From UBA2227 sp036677505 (GTDB taxonomy: Bacteria > Bacillota_I > Bacilli_A > Erysipelotrichales > Erysipelotrichaceae), in contig JAVBWK010000030.1 of NCBI GenBank assembly GCA_036677505.1, positions 30,356-94,355 of the forward strand: a DNA stretch of 64,000 nucleotides, read 5' to 3'. This document shows, piece by piece, positions 24,246 through 33,633 of the stretch. Numbering within the stretch: position 1 is the first letter of the stretch; every line of letters begins with the position of its first letter. The notes under the pieces are model-generated. The model saw nothing but the letters and a program-made list of their open reading frames with translations. It searched no databases and had not been told where the DNA came from. The translations under genes were made by a program, and so were the position numbers.

Positions 24246-24407
24246 ATGCTCCAATCGAACAGTGAAATAATCAGTCATTTGTCTTTGAAAGATTCATTTT
24301 AAGGAAAACTTGCAGATATTTTAGACGTATCTATTATTACTGTTAATTGGTGGGAAAATGATAAGTTTAAACCTACTATAAAAATAAAGAGAAAACTGCA
24401 AGCATAG
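24246..24407 (+). pseudogene. Broken XRE-type HTH regulator
   Basis: One frame reads MLQSNSEIISHLSLKDSF, a TAA stop at 24300-24302, then GKLADILDVSIITVNWWEN followed by DKFKPTIKIKRKLQA and a stop. The second part is a typical XRE recognition helix with the W-E-N-x-K-x-K-P signature. A single nonsense codon within the HTH therefore interrupts it. AGGGAG lies upstream of the start. It sits 38 bp before hsdM and may once have controlled the restriction operon. Two independent short peptides are the alternative. Confidence 0.5.
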
Positions 24408-24445
24408 TTTAAAGATAACGTTATAAGAACTGAGGAGGAAGAGAA

Positions 24446-25948
24446 ATGATTACAGGCGATTTAAAAAGTAAAATTGATAATATTTGGGAGACGTTTTGGA
24501 CTGGTGGTTTAGCCAATCCCTTATCGGTTATTGAACAAGTTACATATCTTTTATTTATAAAACTACTAGATGATAACCAAATCAAGAAAGAACGTAACGC
24601 ACAGGTTTTAGGTGTTGAACTCAAAAACCTATTATTCAAAAGTGGCAATTATGTGGATGAGAAGGAAAATATCAATGAACCATACATCAATTTGCGATGG
24701 AGTCATTTTAAGAATTTCGAACCTCAAGCATTATTTAATACTGTCAAAGACAAAGTATTTCCTTTCATTAAACAAATCAATAATGGTAAAGATACTGCTT
24801 TTTCAAGATATATGAAAGATGCTGTATTTATGGTTCCGACTCCTAGAGTGCTTCTTAAAGTTGTTGATGGTTTAGATGCTCTCGATCTCAACAATAAAGA
24901 CATCATGGGTGATGTCTATGAATATTTACTTGCCAAGATAGCATCCAGTGGTACGAATGGCCAGTTTAGAACACCAAGACATATCATTCGAATGATGGTC
25001 GAACTTATGAAACCTACATTAAGTGATGTTATTGCAGACCCTGCAATGGGTAGTGCAGGTTTTATTGTCGAATCAGCAAGATATATTCATGAACATTATT
25101 CAAACGAGTTATTAAAAGCAGAAAATCAAGAAAAATATACGACTACTATGTTTAGTGGATACGATACAGATCAAACTATGCTTCGAATTGGTGCGATGAA
25201 TATGATGCTTCATGGCGTTGATCAACCGGATATTAAATATCAAGATTCATTATCAGAAGAAAATACAGCAGCAAATAAGTATTCTTTAATCTTGGCCAAT
25301 CCACCTTTTAAAGGTAGCTTAGATTACGAAGCGGTGTCTAAGGACTTGCTAGCTGTAACCAAAACAAAAAAGACAGAGTTATTATTCATCGCTGTAATGC
25401 TTAGAATGTTAAAGGTCGGAGGAAGAGCAGCTTCAATTGTTCCAGATGGTGTTCTTTTTGGTTCTAGCAATGCTCATAAAGACATTAGAAAAGAACTTGT
25501 AAACAACCAGAAATTGGTTGCTGTTATATCTATGCCTAGTGGCGTATTTAAGCCATATGCTGGAGTTTCAACAGCTATTATTATATTTACAAAAACTAAC
25601 ACTGGTGGAACAGACAAGGTTTGGTTCTATAATATGGAAGCAGATGGATACACATTAGATGATAAACGTAGCCCAATTGAAGATAACGATATAAATGATA
25701 TTATTAATAGATTCCATAATTTAGATAATGAAGTGAGTAGAACAAGACTTGAGAAATCATTCTTTGTAGACAAAAAAGACATCATTGCTAACGACTATGA
25801 TTTATCTATCAATAAGTACCTAGAAACAGAGTATGAAAATATTGAGTATGATTCACCTTCAGTAATTATGGACAGAATTGACTCTTTAGATGACGAGATT
25901 GAAGTGCTTAAAAATGAACTCAAATCACTTCTAAATTTAGATTTGTAG
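24446..25948 (+). CDS. hsdM: Type I restriction-modification methyltransferase subunit
   Basis: The 500-residue protein has the N-terminal HsdM helical domain and an N6-adenine methyltransferase fold. Motif I is DPAMGSAGF and motif IV is ANPPFKGS. It transfers methyl groups from SAM to adenine in the bipartite site chosen by HsdS and protects host DNA. GAGGAGGAAGAG precedes the ATG. hsdS follows 8 bp later and hsdR after that, so this is a complete hsdMSR operon near the right end of the element. Confidence 0.95.
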   Translation: MITGDLKSKIDNIWETFWTGGLANPLSVIEQVTYLLFIKLLDDNQIKKERNAQVLGVELKNLLFKSGNYVDEKENINEPYINLRWSHFKNFEPQALFNTVKDKVFPFIKQINNGKDTAFSRYMKDAVFMVPTPRVLLKVVDGLDALDLNNKDIMGDVYEYLLAKIASSGTNGQFRTPRHIIRMMVELMKPTLSDVIADPAMGSAGFIVESARYIHEHYSNELLKAENQEKYTTTMFSGYDTDQTMLRIGAMNMMLHGVDQPDIKYQDSLSEENTAANKYSLILANPPFKGSLDYEAVSKDLLAVTKTKKTELLFIAVMLRMLKVGGRAASIVPDGVLFGSSNAHKDIRKELVNNQKLVAVISMPSGVFKPYAGVSTAIIIFTKTNTGGTDKVWFYNMEADGYTLDDKRSPIEDNDINDIINRFHNLDNEVSRTRLEKSFFVDKKDIIANDYDLSINKYLETEYENIEYDSPSVIMDRIDSLDDEIEVLKNELKSLLNLDL

Positions 25949-25956
25949 GGATGATT

Positions 25957-27057
25957 ATGGAGAAAATACGTTTAGGAGAATTAACAAAAATTAAGACAGG
26001 TAAGCTAGATGCTAATGCATCATCTTCAGATGGTCAATATCCATTCTTCACTTGCTCAAGAGAGCCATTAAAGATATCTTCATACTCGTATGATTGTGAA
26101 TGTGTTTTGGTCGCTGGAAATGGTGATTTGAATGTTAAGTATTATAAGGGTAAGTTTGACGCCTATCAGAGAACATATATTATTGAAGATAATAGTGATG
26201 GTAGATTATTCATTCCATACCTGTATTACTTTATGGAAGAATATATTGATGAGTTGCGAAATCAATCTATAGGTGGTGTAATTAAGTATATAAAACTTGG
26301 AAATTTAACAGAAGCAAAATTACAACTACCCACAATTGAAAAACAGAAGGAAATTGTGAATATACTGGTTAAGAATAAAAGCATTCTAGATAAAAGAAAG
26401 CTGCAGTTAAGCGAACTAGATAACCTTATCAAATCACGATTTGTCGAGATGTTTGGTGATAAAGGAAAAGAAGTTCCATTGACTGATTATGTCTGGTTCC
26501 AAGAAGGACCAGGTGTTAGAAGCGTTAGCTTTAAAAATGAAGGATGTATTTTACTTACTGGGTCAAACATAAATGATAATAATATAACTTTTGGTTATAA
26601 GAGTGATCGCTTTATTAGCGATGATTTAGCAAATGGAGCATATAGTCATTTTATATGTGATAAGAATGATATTTTAGTAGTGTCATCAGCAATAGCTCCA
26701 GATAACTTTGATAAGAAGGTCGTTGTTATTGAAAGTGAAGATAAATATTGTTTAAATACAGGAATAATTAGATTTAAACCAAATAGTGATCATCTAACTG
26801 TTGGATACTTCAGAGAGTTTTTAAAATCTATGTTTTTTAAAAGACAAGTAATGAGTGAGATGAGAGGTATTGCTCAAATGCATTTTGGACCTTCACATCT
26901 AAGTAAAATGAACATATTACTACCTAGTAACTTACAATCACAAATGGAATTTGAAATATTTATTAATCAAGTCGACAAATTGAAATCTTCAGTTCAAAAA
27001 TCTCTAGACACAACACAAGCATTGTTTGATTCACTAATGCAAGAATATTTTGGATAA
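25957..27057 (+). CDS. hsdS: Type I restriction-modification specificity subunit
   Basis: The 366-residue protein has two target recognition domains, each followed by a helical spacer. The first spacer (KQKEIVNILVKNKSILDKRK, about residues 130-150) ends in the typical LIKSRFVEMFG segment; the second ends the protein (LDTTQALFDSLMQEYFG). ATG 25957 is preferred over 25951 because AGGG is 6 bp away. The two recognition domains set the two halves of the DNA site. No inverted repeats for hsdS switching were noticed, although a serine recombinase is encoded elsewhere in the element. Confidence 0.92.
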   Translation: MEKIRLGELTKIKTGKLDANASSSDGQYPFFTCSREPLKISSYSYDCECVLVAGNGDLNVKYYKGKFDAYQRTYIIEDNSDGRLFIPYLYYFMEEYIDELRNQSIGGVIKYIKLGNLTEAKLQLPTIEKQKEIVNILVKNKSILDKRKLQLSELDNLIKSRFVEMFGDKGKEVPLTDYVWFQEGPGVRSVSFKNEGCILLTGSNINDNNITFGYKSDRFISDDLANGAYSHFICDKNDILVVSSAIAPDNFDKKVVVIESEDKYCLNTGIIRFKPNSDHLTVGYFREFLKSMFFKRQVMSEMRGIAQMHFGPSHLSKMNILLPSNLQSQMEFEIFINQVDKLKSSVQKSLDTTQALFDSLMQEYFG

Positions 27058-27069
27058 GGAAGTGACCTT

Positions 27070-30000
27070 ATGAACTTCGATTATTTAAAAAACATAGATT
27101 CTCTGAATAATTTATACTTGTTTTGTAAAGATGCAGAATTTTTTGTTTTGTCAAGTCCTGATCTTAGTGCTGGTCAATCAAGAAAAGCACTTGAGTATTT
27201 AGTTAAACTTGTTTATCAGTTAAGAAACGATAACATACCTCAACGAAGCTCTTTGTTTGAACTTGTATCATCCGAAGATTTCACTAACTTTATAAATGAT
27301 GCTTCAATGCTTAATGCACTACACTACATAAGAAAAGTCGGAAATATTGCGATTCATAATGATGAAGTAAGTCAAAAAGCAGCACTCTTTTCATTAAAAC
27401 AATTGCATATCTTTGCTGGTGAGCTATTGGTAAAACTTGATTTGATTAAGTCTTATCCTTTGTTTGATGAAACATTACTGATCAAAACAAACGAAACACA
27501 CCCATCTAGTAAAGAAGTTGATATCGACTTGCAGCTAGTAAATCATTTAAAACCAAAAATTGATAAGCAAACCACACTTGGCGTTGGTATCAATTTAAGT
27601 GAAGCACATACACGCAAGTTATACATTGATCTATACCTAAGAGAAGCAGGTTGGAAAGTACTTGAAAAAGATAATGTCAAAATTCCAGAAAAAGCTGGTA
27701 TTGAAATTAAAGTTCAAGGCATGCCAAATAATCAAGGTACAGGCTTTGTAGATTATGTTTTATATGGTTGCGATGGAAAACCTCTAGCAGTTGTAGAAGC
27801 AAAGAAAACAAGTGTATCTCCCGTAATAGGTAAAGAACAAGCACTACTTTATGCAAAATGTTTACAACAAGAGTACGGATATCTTCCAATCATCTATTAT
27901 ACTAATGGCTATCAAATATGGATCATTGATCAACTTGGATATCCATCAAGACAAGTCTTTAGTTTTCACAACATTAAAGAACTTGAATACTTGATGAAAT
28001 TACGCCAAAGGGGTGCAATCAGTGATTTAACGATCAATGAAGACATTAGTGATAGACCTTATCAAAAAATGGCGATCACGAATGTTGTTGAATCTTTCAA
28101 TCATAATAGACGAAAAGCATTGCTTGTTATGGCTACAGGCACAGGAAAGACAAGAACGGCTATTTCATTAGTTGAGTTACTCACGAGAAATCGTTGGGTT
28201 AAGAATGTATTGTTTTTAGCGGATAGAACGGCTTTAGTTACTCAGGCTAAAAGAAACTTTAACAAACTATTACCCAACTACACCATTTCAGTCTTATCTG
28301 ATAAAGATAAAGAACCAGACTTAAATGCACGTTTGGTCTTTTCAACTTATCAAACGATGATTAATTTAATAGATGGTGATGATAGGACATTTGGTATCGG
28401 ACGATTTGATTTAATTATCATCGATGAAGCCCATCGCTCCATTTTCAATAAATACAAAGCCATCTTTATCTATTTCGATTCACTTCTTGTTGGGTTAACT
28501 GCCACACCGAGAGATGAGATAGAACGATCGACCTATTCGACTTTTGATTTAGAAGAGGGAACTCCTACTTTTCACTATGAGATGGAAGAAGCCGTTAGAG
28601 ATCATTATTTAGTTGGTTATACAGTCCTAGATAGAACTACTAAGTTCTTAAAACAAGGTGTTAAGTATAGTGAACTTTCCAATGAAGAAAAAGAAGAATA
28701 TGAAAAAACATTCCTTACTCCTGATGGTGAATTACCAACTGAATTAAGTGGGGCTGATTTCTTTAAGAAGATTTACAATGATAATACGGTAGACTTAGTT
28801 TTACAAACACTCATGAATGAAGGGCTGAAAGTTAATAGTGGTGACTTAATTGGTAAGACAATCATCTTTGCCTTTAACCATGTTCATGCAAAACTCATCG
28901 TAGAAAGATTTGAAAAACTATATCCCGAACTCGGTTCTGAATACTGTAAATTAGTAGATAATTATGTTACCTATGTTCAAAATATCATCGATACCTTTAG
29001 TGTAAGAGATAAGCCTCCACAAATTGCTGTTTCAGTCGATATGCTCGATACAGGTATTGACGTACCGGATATATTGAACCTAGTATTTTTTAAACGTATC
29101 TATTCGAAAATTAAATTCGTACAAATGATTGGTAGGGGAACCCGTAAATCTGAAGATATTTTTGGCCATTTAAGACATAAAAATCTATTTTATATCTTCG
29201 ATTTTTGTGACAATTTCAGTTTCTTTGATATGAATCCAGAAGGTAGGAAAGTCAATCAAGGATTCTCGATGACACAAAAAGTGTTTCAAATGAAACTTGA
29301 TTTATTATTTGAACTTCAAAAACAAGATCATCAAACGAATGAATTTCATAAGACATATTACGAAAGTATTAGAACAGAACTCTATCAAATGGTTAGAAAC
29401 TTTAATCGAGATCGAATTCTTGTAAGAGATAGTATGCCAATAGTGGATAAGTATTCATTTGAGAACAAATGGACTTATCTATCCAAATTTGACATTCAAG
29501 AAGTTAAGAATAACTTAACATTATTAGTCGATAGCGATAAAGATTTAGAGTCAGCAAAAGCATTTGATTTGAAAGTATTTTATATTATGCTTTCTCTGAT
29601 TTCAGAAGATGTTGTTGCTAAAAAAGCAATTGAACAAATAATTCGTATTTCACAAGCACTTCTTGAAAGACTGAGCATCCCTCAAGTGGCTGAGAAGAAA
29701 GAGTTACTTTCAGAAGTATCAACTCAAACCTACTGGAACAAAGTTGATATAAAAACTCTTGAGCATTTAAGAAACGAGATAAGACATTTGATCCAGTACA
29801 TTACTGATGAGGTTGGCATTTATTCCACTGACTTTAAAGATGATCTGATTGATCAAGGCAACAAAAATGTTAATATTATTGACTTTAAAACGTATGAAGA
29901 GAAAGTGATTGACTATCTTCTGTCAAATGAAATCAATGAAACTATTCTCAAGATTAAGATGTTGGATAAAATAACCTCAGATGATCTAAAGGAACTTGAG

Positions 30001-30339
30001 CGTATCTTATGGCAAGAATTAGGTACAAAAGATGATTATTTCAAAGTAACTAAAGAAGAGAATCTGGCAGTATTTATCCGCAGTATTGTTGGTATCGAGC
30101 AAGAAGCGATTAACCAAAAATTCAACGAATATTTAAATACGAATATTTTAACATCAAAGCAACAAGAATTTGTAAAAAGTATCATCAATTATGTTCAGCA
30201 AAACGGTGATATAACGAAACAAGATTTAGTTGACAAGTCACCATTTAGTGATTTTGATGTTGTTGGACTATTCAATGATAAAGTAGACGTTCTGATAAGA
30301 GTCATCAACAATTTACATGAGTGTGTCTCAGTAGCATAA
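27070..30339 (+). CDS. hsdR: Type I restriction endonuclease/translocase subunit (EcoEI-like)
   Basis: The 1089-residue protein has, in order, an N-terminal DUF4145-like helical domain (GQSRKALEYLVKLVYQL), a nuclease domain with the E-x-K motif AVVEAKKT, and a superfamily 2 motor. The motor shows Walker A ATGTGKTRTA and the DEAH box IIDEAHRS, with GLTATPRDE and MIGRGTRKS as later helicase motifs. A C-terminal helical region docks on the methylase. The layout is that of type IC/EcoEI-type R subunits. It moves DNA past the bound complex and cuts after collision. It lies 12 bp after hsdS with AAGGA before the ATG. Confidence 0.95.
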   Translation: MNFDYLKNIDSLNNLYLFCKDAEFFVLSSPDLSAGQSRKALEYLVKLVYQLRNDNIPQRSSLFELVSSEDFTNFINDASMLNALHYIRKVGNIAIHNDEVSQKAALFSLKQLHIFAGELLVKLDLIKSYPLFDETLLIKTNETHPSSKEVDIDLQLVNHLKPKIDKQTTLGVGINLSEAHTRKLYIDLYLREAGWKVLEKDNVKIPEKAGIEIKVQGMPNNQGTGFVDYVLYGCDGKPLAVVEAKKTSVSPVIGKEQALLYAKCLQQEYGYLPIIYYTNGYQIWIIDQLGYPSRQVFSFHNIKELEYLMKLRQRGAISDLTINEDISDRPYQKMAITNVVESFNHNRRKALLVMATGTGKTRTAISLVELLTRNRWVKNVLFLADRTALVTQAKRNFNKLLPNYTISVLSDKDKEPDLNARLVFSTYQTMINLIDGDDRTFGIGRFDLIIIDEAHRSIFNKYKAIFIYFDSLLVGLTATPRDEIERSTYSTFDLEEGTPTFHYEMEEAVRDHYLVGYTVLDRTTKFLKQGVKYSELSNEEKEEYEKTFLTPDGELPTELSGADFFKKIYNDNTVDLVLQTLMNEGLKVNSGDLIGKTIIFAFNHVHAKLIVERFEKLYPELGSEYCKLVDNYVTYVQNIIDTFSVRDKPPQIAVSVDMLDTGIDVPDILNLVFFKRIYSKIKFVQMIGRGTRKSEDIFGHLRHKNLFYIFDFCDNFSFFDMNPEGRKVNQGFSMTQKVFQMKLDLLFELQKQDHQTNEFHKTYYESIRTELYQMVRNFNRDRILVRDSMPIVDKYSFENKWTYLSKFDIQEVKNNLTLLVDSDKDLESAKAFDLKVFYIMLSLISEDVVAKKAIEQIIRISQALLERLSIPQVAEKKELLSEVSTQTYWNKVDIKTLEHLRNEIRHLIQYITDEVGIYSTDFKDDLIDQGNKNVNIIDFKTYEEKVIDYLLSNEINETILKIKMLDKITSDDLKELERILWQELGTKDDYFKVTKEENLAVFIRSIVGIEQEAINQKFNEYLNTNILTSKQQEFVKSIINYVQQNGDITKQDLVDKSPFSDFDVVGLFNDKVDVLIRVINNLHECVSVA

Positions 30340-30672
30340 GTTTAAATCTTATTCACAAATCATGATTTAAAATGACTACTTAAGTAGTAATATCAGACTG
30401 GAATAGATTTACTTTTGAATGGTCACAATGTTAGAGTTGTATAAGTACAAAACAACGATTATTTCAAGAAATTGAGTGTAACAAAAGTGAAGCAAAAATT
30501 TAAAAGTTGTAAGAAGAGACAACAATAATATGTCGAAATCAGTATGTATTTTTTGTTAAAACTTAACAAGATTATCTAATGCAAATTGAAGTTAGCGTGG
30601 ATAAATATGTTCTGAGATGATATAGTTTAGTTATACTGTTACTACTATTGTAGAAAAACATATGGGGGCACA
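30340..30672. other. Spacer with palindrome and degenerate arm-type sites
   Basis: ACTACTTAAGTAGT (30375-30388) is a perfect 14-bp palindrome. GAGTGTAACAA (30474-30484) and AAGTGAAGCAA (30485-30495) form a tandem pair resembling the integrase arm sites at the element ends. No gene is seen. Confidence 0.45.
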
Positions 30673-31131
30673 ATGACTGAACTAGATCAAAACGATACCC
30701 AACTATTGGATAAAGAAATTTCAATGAATAGGACTGGAATATATAGACTAATGATACCTATATCTATTGTCATTGGTTCACTAATAATAAGAAAATATTT
30801 CCCAATATCTAGAAAAGTACTTTTACAATCAGTTGCAAAAGTGTCCAATTTACAGAATGCTTCAAATTTGATGTTTGGTGGTGTCGGGATTGATAAATTG
30901 AATGAGATAGCCCAAAGTACATCCAGGGGAGTAAAAGTTGTTGTTCAAGGAGATGAACTACTTTACTTCTACAAATCCGCTTCGGGAAAAACAGTTAATG
31001 TTGTAAAATTTGTAATCGATAGATCTGGAGAACTTTTTGGATATTTAGGAGGAGGCCCTCATTTCGCAGCGAGTTCTCCGCGTCGTTTTGCTGATAATCT
31101 TGTTGAGGTGATGGAATTATTGAAAAAATAG
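30673..31131 (+). CDS. Unknown membrane-anchored protein
   Basis: The 152-residue protein has one hydrophobic segment (LMIPISIVIGSLII, about residues 26-39) after a short charged N terminus. A soluble domain of about 100 residues follows, ending GYLGGGPHFAASSPRRFADNL. No family recognised. GGGGG lies before the ATG. It is in the cargo zone between the restriction operon and attR, so it may be a defence or surface accessory protein, but nothing in the sequence proves this. Confidence 0.55.
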   Translation: MTELDQNDTQLLDKEISMNRTGIYRLMIPISIVIGSLIIRKYFPISRKVLLQSVAKVSNLQNASNLMFGGVGIDKLNEIAQSTSRGVKVVVQGDELLYFYKSASGKTVNVVKFVIDRSGELFGYLGGGPHFAASSPRRFADNLVEVMELLKK

Positions 31132-31199
31132 ATAAACCAGCACACATAACCTTATAGTTGTTATGTGAGCAACATGAGCATCTAAATGGAGGAGTAAAC

Positions 31200-31400
31200 A
31201 TGAAATGTGCAAATTGTGGTAACGTTGATTCAAATACACTTTTTGATGAAGGGGATACTTTTTACTGTTCGAAGTGTTATCATAGAACATTAGTCGGACT
31301 CAATATAGATGACTTAGTTGAATGTCCTTATTGTCATGAGATGCGCGATAGAAAAGCGTTTCATTGCAGAAATTGTAATGTTGCTTGGGGATCATCCTAA
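31200..31400 (+). CDS. 66-residue zinc-ribbon protein
   Basis: Two ribbons are visible: CANCGNVD...CSKCY and CPYCHEMR...CRNCNVAWG. The ATG at 31200 has a strong GGAGG site 7 bp upstream and gives the normal short N terminus. It is the last gene before attR. It is likely a small nucleic-acid or protein-binding adaptor; function unknown. It resembles in style the zinc-ribbon genes at 12357 and 17943 but is not an obvious copy. Confidence 0.6.
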   Translation: MKCANCGNVDSNTLFDEGDTFYCSKCYHRTLVGLNIDDLVECPYCHEMRDRKAFHCRNCNVAWGSS

Positions 31401-31510
31401 TGTCACTGAGATGTTGCAGGCATCAACTTCTTATTTTGAGATAGGGCGATTTTTGTAGAATTACAATTTTAAGTTGAATTAGTACAATATATCAACAATA
31501 TAGAGATATA

Positions 31511-31532
31511 AAGTGTAACAAAAGTGTAACAA
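31511..31532 (+). repeat. Right arm-type integrase sites (two tandem 11-mers)
   Basis: AAGTGTAACAA occurs at 31511-31521 and 31522-31532, identical to the pair inside attL and in the same orientation, 112 bp before attR. Confidence 0.65.
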
Positions 31533-31644
31533 TTTGAGGATTTTTAACTAAACATTTATGTAATTAATGTCAAAAATAGTGATAATTTACCAAAAATAGC
31601 GCATTTTTACCGCTGATAGAACATAAAACACTCACATACTAGAT

Positions 31645-31665
31645 TCCTGTTGTCGGCACCATGAT
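31645..31665 (+). repeat. attR: right copy of the 21-bp att core
   Basis: This matches 960-980 exactly. Only the tRNA end is present here; upstream bases do not continue the tRNA. The backbone resumes after this point. Confidence 0.9.
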
Positions 31666-31673
31666 GTAAAAAT

Positions 31674-31700
31674 CCCACTTTAAAGTGGGTTTTTTATTTT
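31674..31700 (+). terminator. Original tRNA-Thr terminator, now beyond attR
   Basis: The CCCACT/AGTGGG stem with a TTAA loop is followed by six T's. Its distance from the att core equals that of the terminator after the tRNA on the left. Confidence 0.75.
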
Positions 31701-31736
31701 GCTTTGCAAGTATCGTCACATTCAGATATCAAATGA

Positions 31737-32879
31737 TTATAGTTCAAAAAGATTTCGATCAAATGTACTCAGAAATTCTGCACCGGTCTTTGTGACCAAT
31801 ATCATATCCTCCACACGCATGTAACACTCATTTTGAAAGAACATCTTCGGTTCAGAACAAAACACCATGCCCGGACGCAGAATGAAGTCATTACTCCGAC
31901 TGATCATCGGATGCTCATGGCAATCGATACCGATCTGATGTCCGAGCATACCGGTGTCCTGAAAGCTGAGGTAGTCTCCATAACCCAGTTCAGTAACCTT
32001 CTTCAACACAAGATCATAAAGTTCACTGATGTTGGTTTTGTTAGGTACGATCTGCTCGACCATGTACTGCTGACCGGCCTGTAATGCCGCATAACCGTTT
32101 TTGATGAACTCAGGAGCTTTACCGAAATACACCGTTCTTCCCCAGTCACTGCAATAACCATGGATCACATAGCCGACATCGAAGGCAATGGCCGTTCCTT
32201 CGACCAAAATACTGTCGCGAGAAAAGGTCAATGCTTCTTTCGCAAGTTCTGTATGTCTTGTTTTCAGTCCGCATGTCGGAGAAAAAGCAAAATCGGGGAC
32301 ATTGTGCCGAAAACCGTAGTCCATCAGTAATTGTTCAATCTCATGCTGAGTCATCCCTGCTCTCAGATGATCACAGACAAATTTTACGGCCTGATCGGTG
32401 AATTGTGCATTCTCTCTTAAGATTCTGATTTCATCTGCATCCTTGATGACCCGAAGATCATTGAGCAGTTCCTCCGCATCAACGACTTCAACATTATTAT
32501 CGATGGCTTTCAAGGTATCATGGAGAAACTTATGACAGTCAAACCCGATACCGATCCGCTTCCCTTTGATAAACAAAGAAAGCGTATCTTCCATCTGGTC
32601 TAAATAAGAAACATATAAGTTGTTAAAGCTGGTAAATTTTTCTTTGAGTGAAGGTATACAGCAAATATATCCCTCACCTTGGCTGTTAAGATAGAAGACA
32701 GCTTCCGGAGCTGTTTTTGCACTGAACTTCCCGGCAATATTATTCATGGATGAGCGCTGCCAAAAGGTATCCGGTGTATCAGCCAGGTATTGGAAATTTG
32801 CACTTAAAGCATACAGCAATCCATCCAGTCCCTGCTCTCTCATTAACTTCAGTGTATTTTCGATTCGATGTTTTTTCAT
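31737..32879 (-). CDS. M24-family aminopeptidase (Xaa-Pro dipeptidase-like)
   Basis: The 380-residue protein has a creatinase N-terminal domain (residues 1-130) and a pita-bread catalytic domain. Metal ligands are visible: two Asp in AFDVGYVIHGYCSDWGRT, His in LGHQIG, and two Glu in FCSEPK and MRVEDM. Such enzymes cut the bond before proline in short peptides in the cytoplasm. It is the first backbone gene right of attR and lies 17 bp downstream of the Crp-type regulator on the same strand, so the two are probably co-transcribed. Length matches the family. Confidence 0.88.
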   Translation of the reverse strand: MKKHRIENTLKLMREQGLDGLLYALSANFQYLADTPDTFWQRSSMNNIAGKFSAKTAPEAVFYLNSQGEGYICCIPSLKEKFTSFNNLYVSYLDQMEDTLSLFIKGKRIGIGFDCHKFLHDTLKAIDNNVEVVDAEELLNDLRVIKDADEIRILRENAQFTDQAVKFVCDHLRAGMTQHEIEQLLMDYGFRHNVPDFAFSPTCGLKTRHTELAKEALTFSRDSILVEGTAIAFDVGYVIHGYCSDWGRTVYFGKAPEFIKNGYAALQAGQQYMVEQIVPNKTNISELYDLVLKKVTELGYGDYLSFQDTGMLGHQIGIDCHEHPMISRSNDFILRPGMVFCSEPKMFFQNECYMRVEDMILVTKTGAEFLSTFDRNLFEL

Positions 32880-32895
32880 ACGGACATACCCTTTC

Positions 32896-33546
32896 TTAGA
32901 ATGTTTTAATATGCTGATTCAATCGGACGGTATCAACGGTGTAACCCTCTGAGGTTTTTGACATCATGCCCATCGACACTAACGAAGATATCGTCCGAAG
33001 CAAATGCCGGTAACTGACACCGAGCATATCAGCTGTATCCGTCAGCCGTGAATCGAATTTCCCGTGGTGATTTACTTTTAGCAGATGCACACACAGACGG
33101 TATTCCAAAGGCATCAGACGGCTTGCGGCGCTGTGATGAAGGGATGCGTACAGTTTGTTCGCCAGGATCTCAGCAATCTTTTTCATAAAAGCATTATTAT
33201 TCAGCAGATACTCACGATAGATGCCAAAGGGAATGGCAATGCAAGCCAATGATGTATCCGCTATGACCGTAGTCAGTGTCGCATAGTTCATAATCAGTTC
33301 GTAATCCCCGATAACATATCCGCGTTTGAAGATGTTCAGTATCAGAGATTTGCCGTTCCGCTCGTTGACATAGGAACGTCCGTGTCCGTTGACACATATC
33401 AACAGATGTCCGATCAGCTGATTCTCCCGGCAAACAGTATCACCTTTTTCATATTCAAACAAAGAAAGATCTGTGCGATCGATTTGTGATATCCCAAAGT
33501 CCTCAAGTACATCCGCATACCTTTTGTCAAAAATTAATTTACGCAT
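32896..33546 (-). CDS. Crp/Fnr-family transcription regulator
   Basis: The 216-residue protein has an N-terminal cyclic-nucleotide-type beta barrel (ENQLIGHLLICVNGHGRS) and a C-terminal HTH (RLTDTADMLGVSYRHLLRTIS). No Fnr-type cysteine cluster is evident, so the signal is unknown. The start at 33546 has AGGGTG 7 bp upstream; an in-frame ATG at 33567 does not have a better site. An inverted repeat TGACA-CA-TGTCA lies just before the start and may be its own operator. It is divergent from the nitroreductase gene and upstream of the peptidase gene. Confidence 0.85.
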   Translation of the reverse strand: MRKLIFDKRYADVLEDFGISQIDRTDLSLFEYEKGDTVCRENQLIGHLLICVNGHGRSYVNERNGKSLILNIFKRGYVIGDYELIMNYATLTTVIADTSLACIAIPFGIYREYLLNNNAFMKKIAEILANKLYASLHHSAASRLMPLEYRLCVHLLKVNHHGKFDSRLTDTADMLGVSYRHLLRTISSLVSMGMMSKTSEGYTVDTVRLNQHIKTF

Positions 33547-33559
33547 TTTAATCACCCTG

Positions 33560-33571
33560 TGACACATGTCA
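33560..33571. promoter_or_regulatory. Candidate Crp-type operator
   Basis: TGACA (33560-33564) and TGTCA (33567-33571) form an inverted repeat between the divergent regulator and nitroreductase genes. Its location suggests autoregulation; the half-site spacing is shorter than classical Crp sites. Confidence 0.35.
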
Positions 33572-33633
33572 TATTTTTTATCATTATATCAAGATAAAAT
33601 AGCGATAGAAAGAACATTTTCTTGGAGGTAACC

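Larger units (their letters stand above)
960..31665 (+). mobile_element. Integrative element of about 30.7 kb in tRNA-Thr
   Basis: The element is bounded by exact 21-bp direct repeats of the tRNA-Thr 3' end. It encodes a tyrosine integrase with arm-binding domain, an HTH gene just upstream of it in the place of an excisionase, a serine recombinase, a probable initiator with iterons, and a primase-helicase. Paired 11-bp arm-type sites lie inside both ends. Cargo comprises TIR/SIR2 genes, a sugar PTS cassette, a PD-(D/E)xK nuclease and a type I restriction system. Base composition is clearly more AT-rich than the flanks. I see no relaxase, type IV secretion, terminase or capsid gene, so it is best described as a replicating integrative element that would need help to transfer. 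Unusually, the integrase is central instead of next to an att site. Confidence 0.85.

Noticed and set aside
960..31665. Prophage or conjugative element
   Set aside because: No terminase, portal, capsid, tail, relaxase or secretion ATPase is encoded anywhere between the att repeats.
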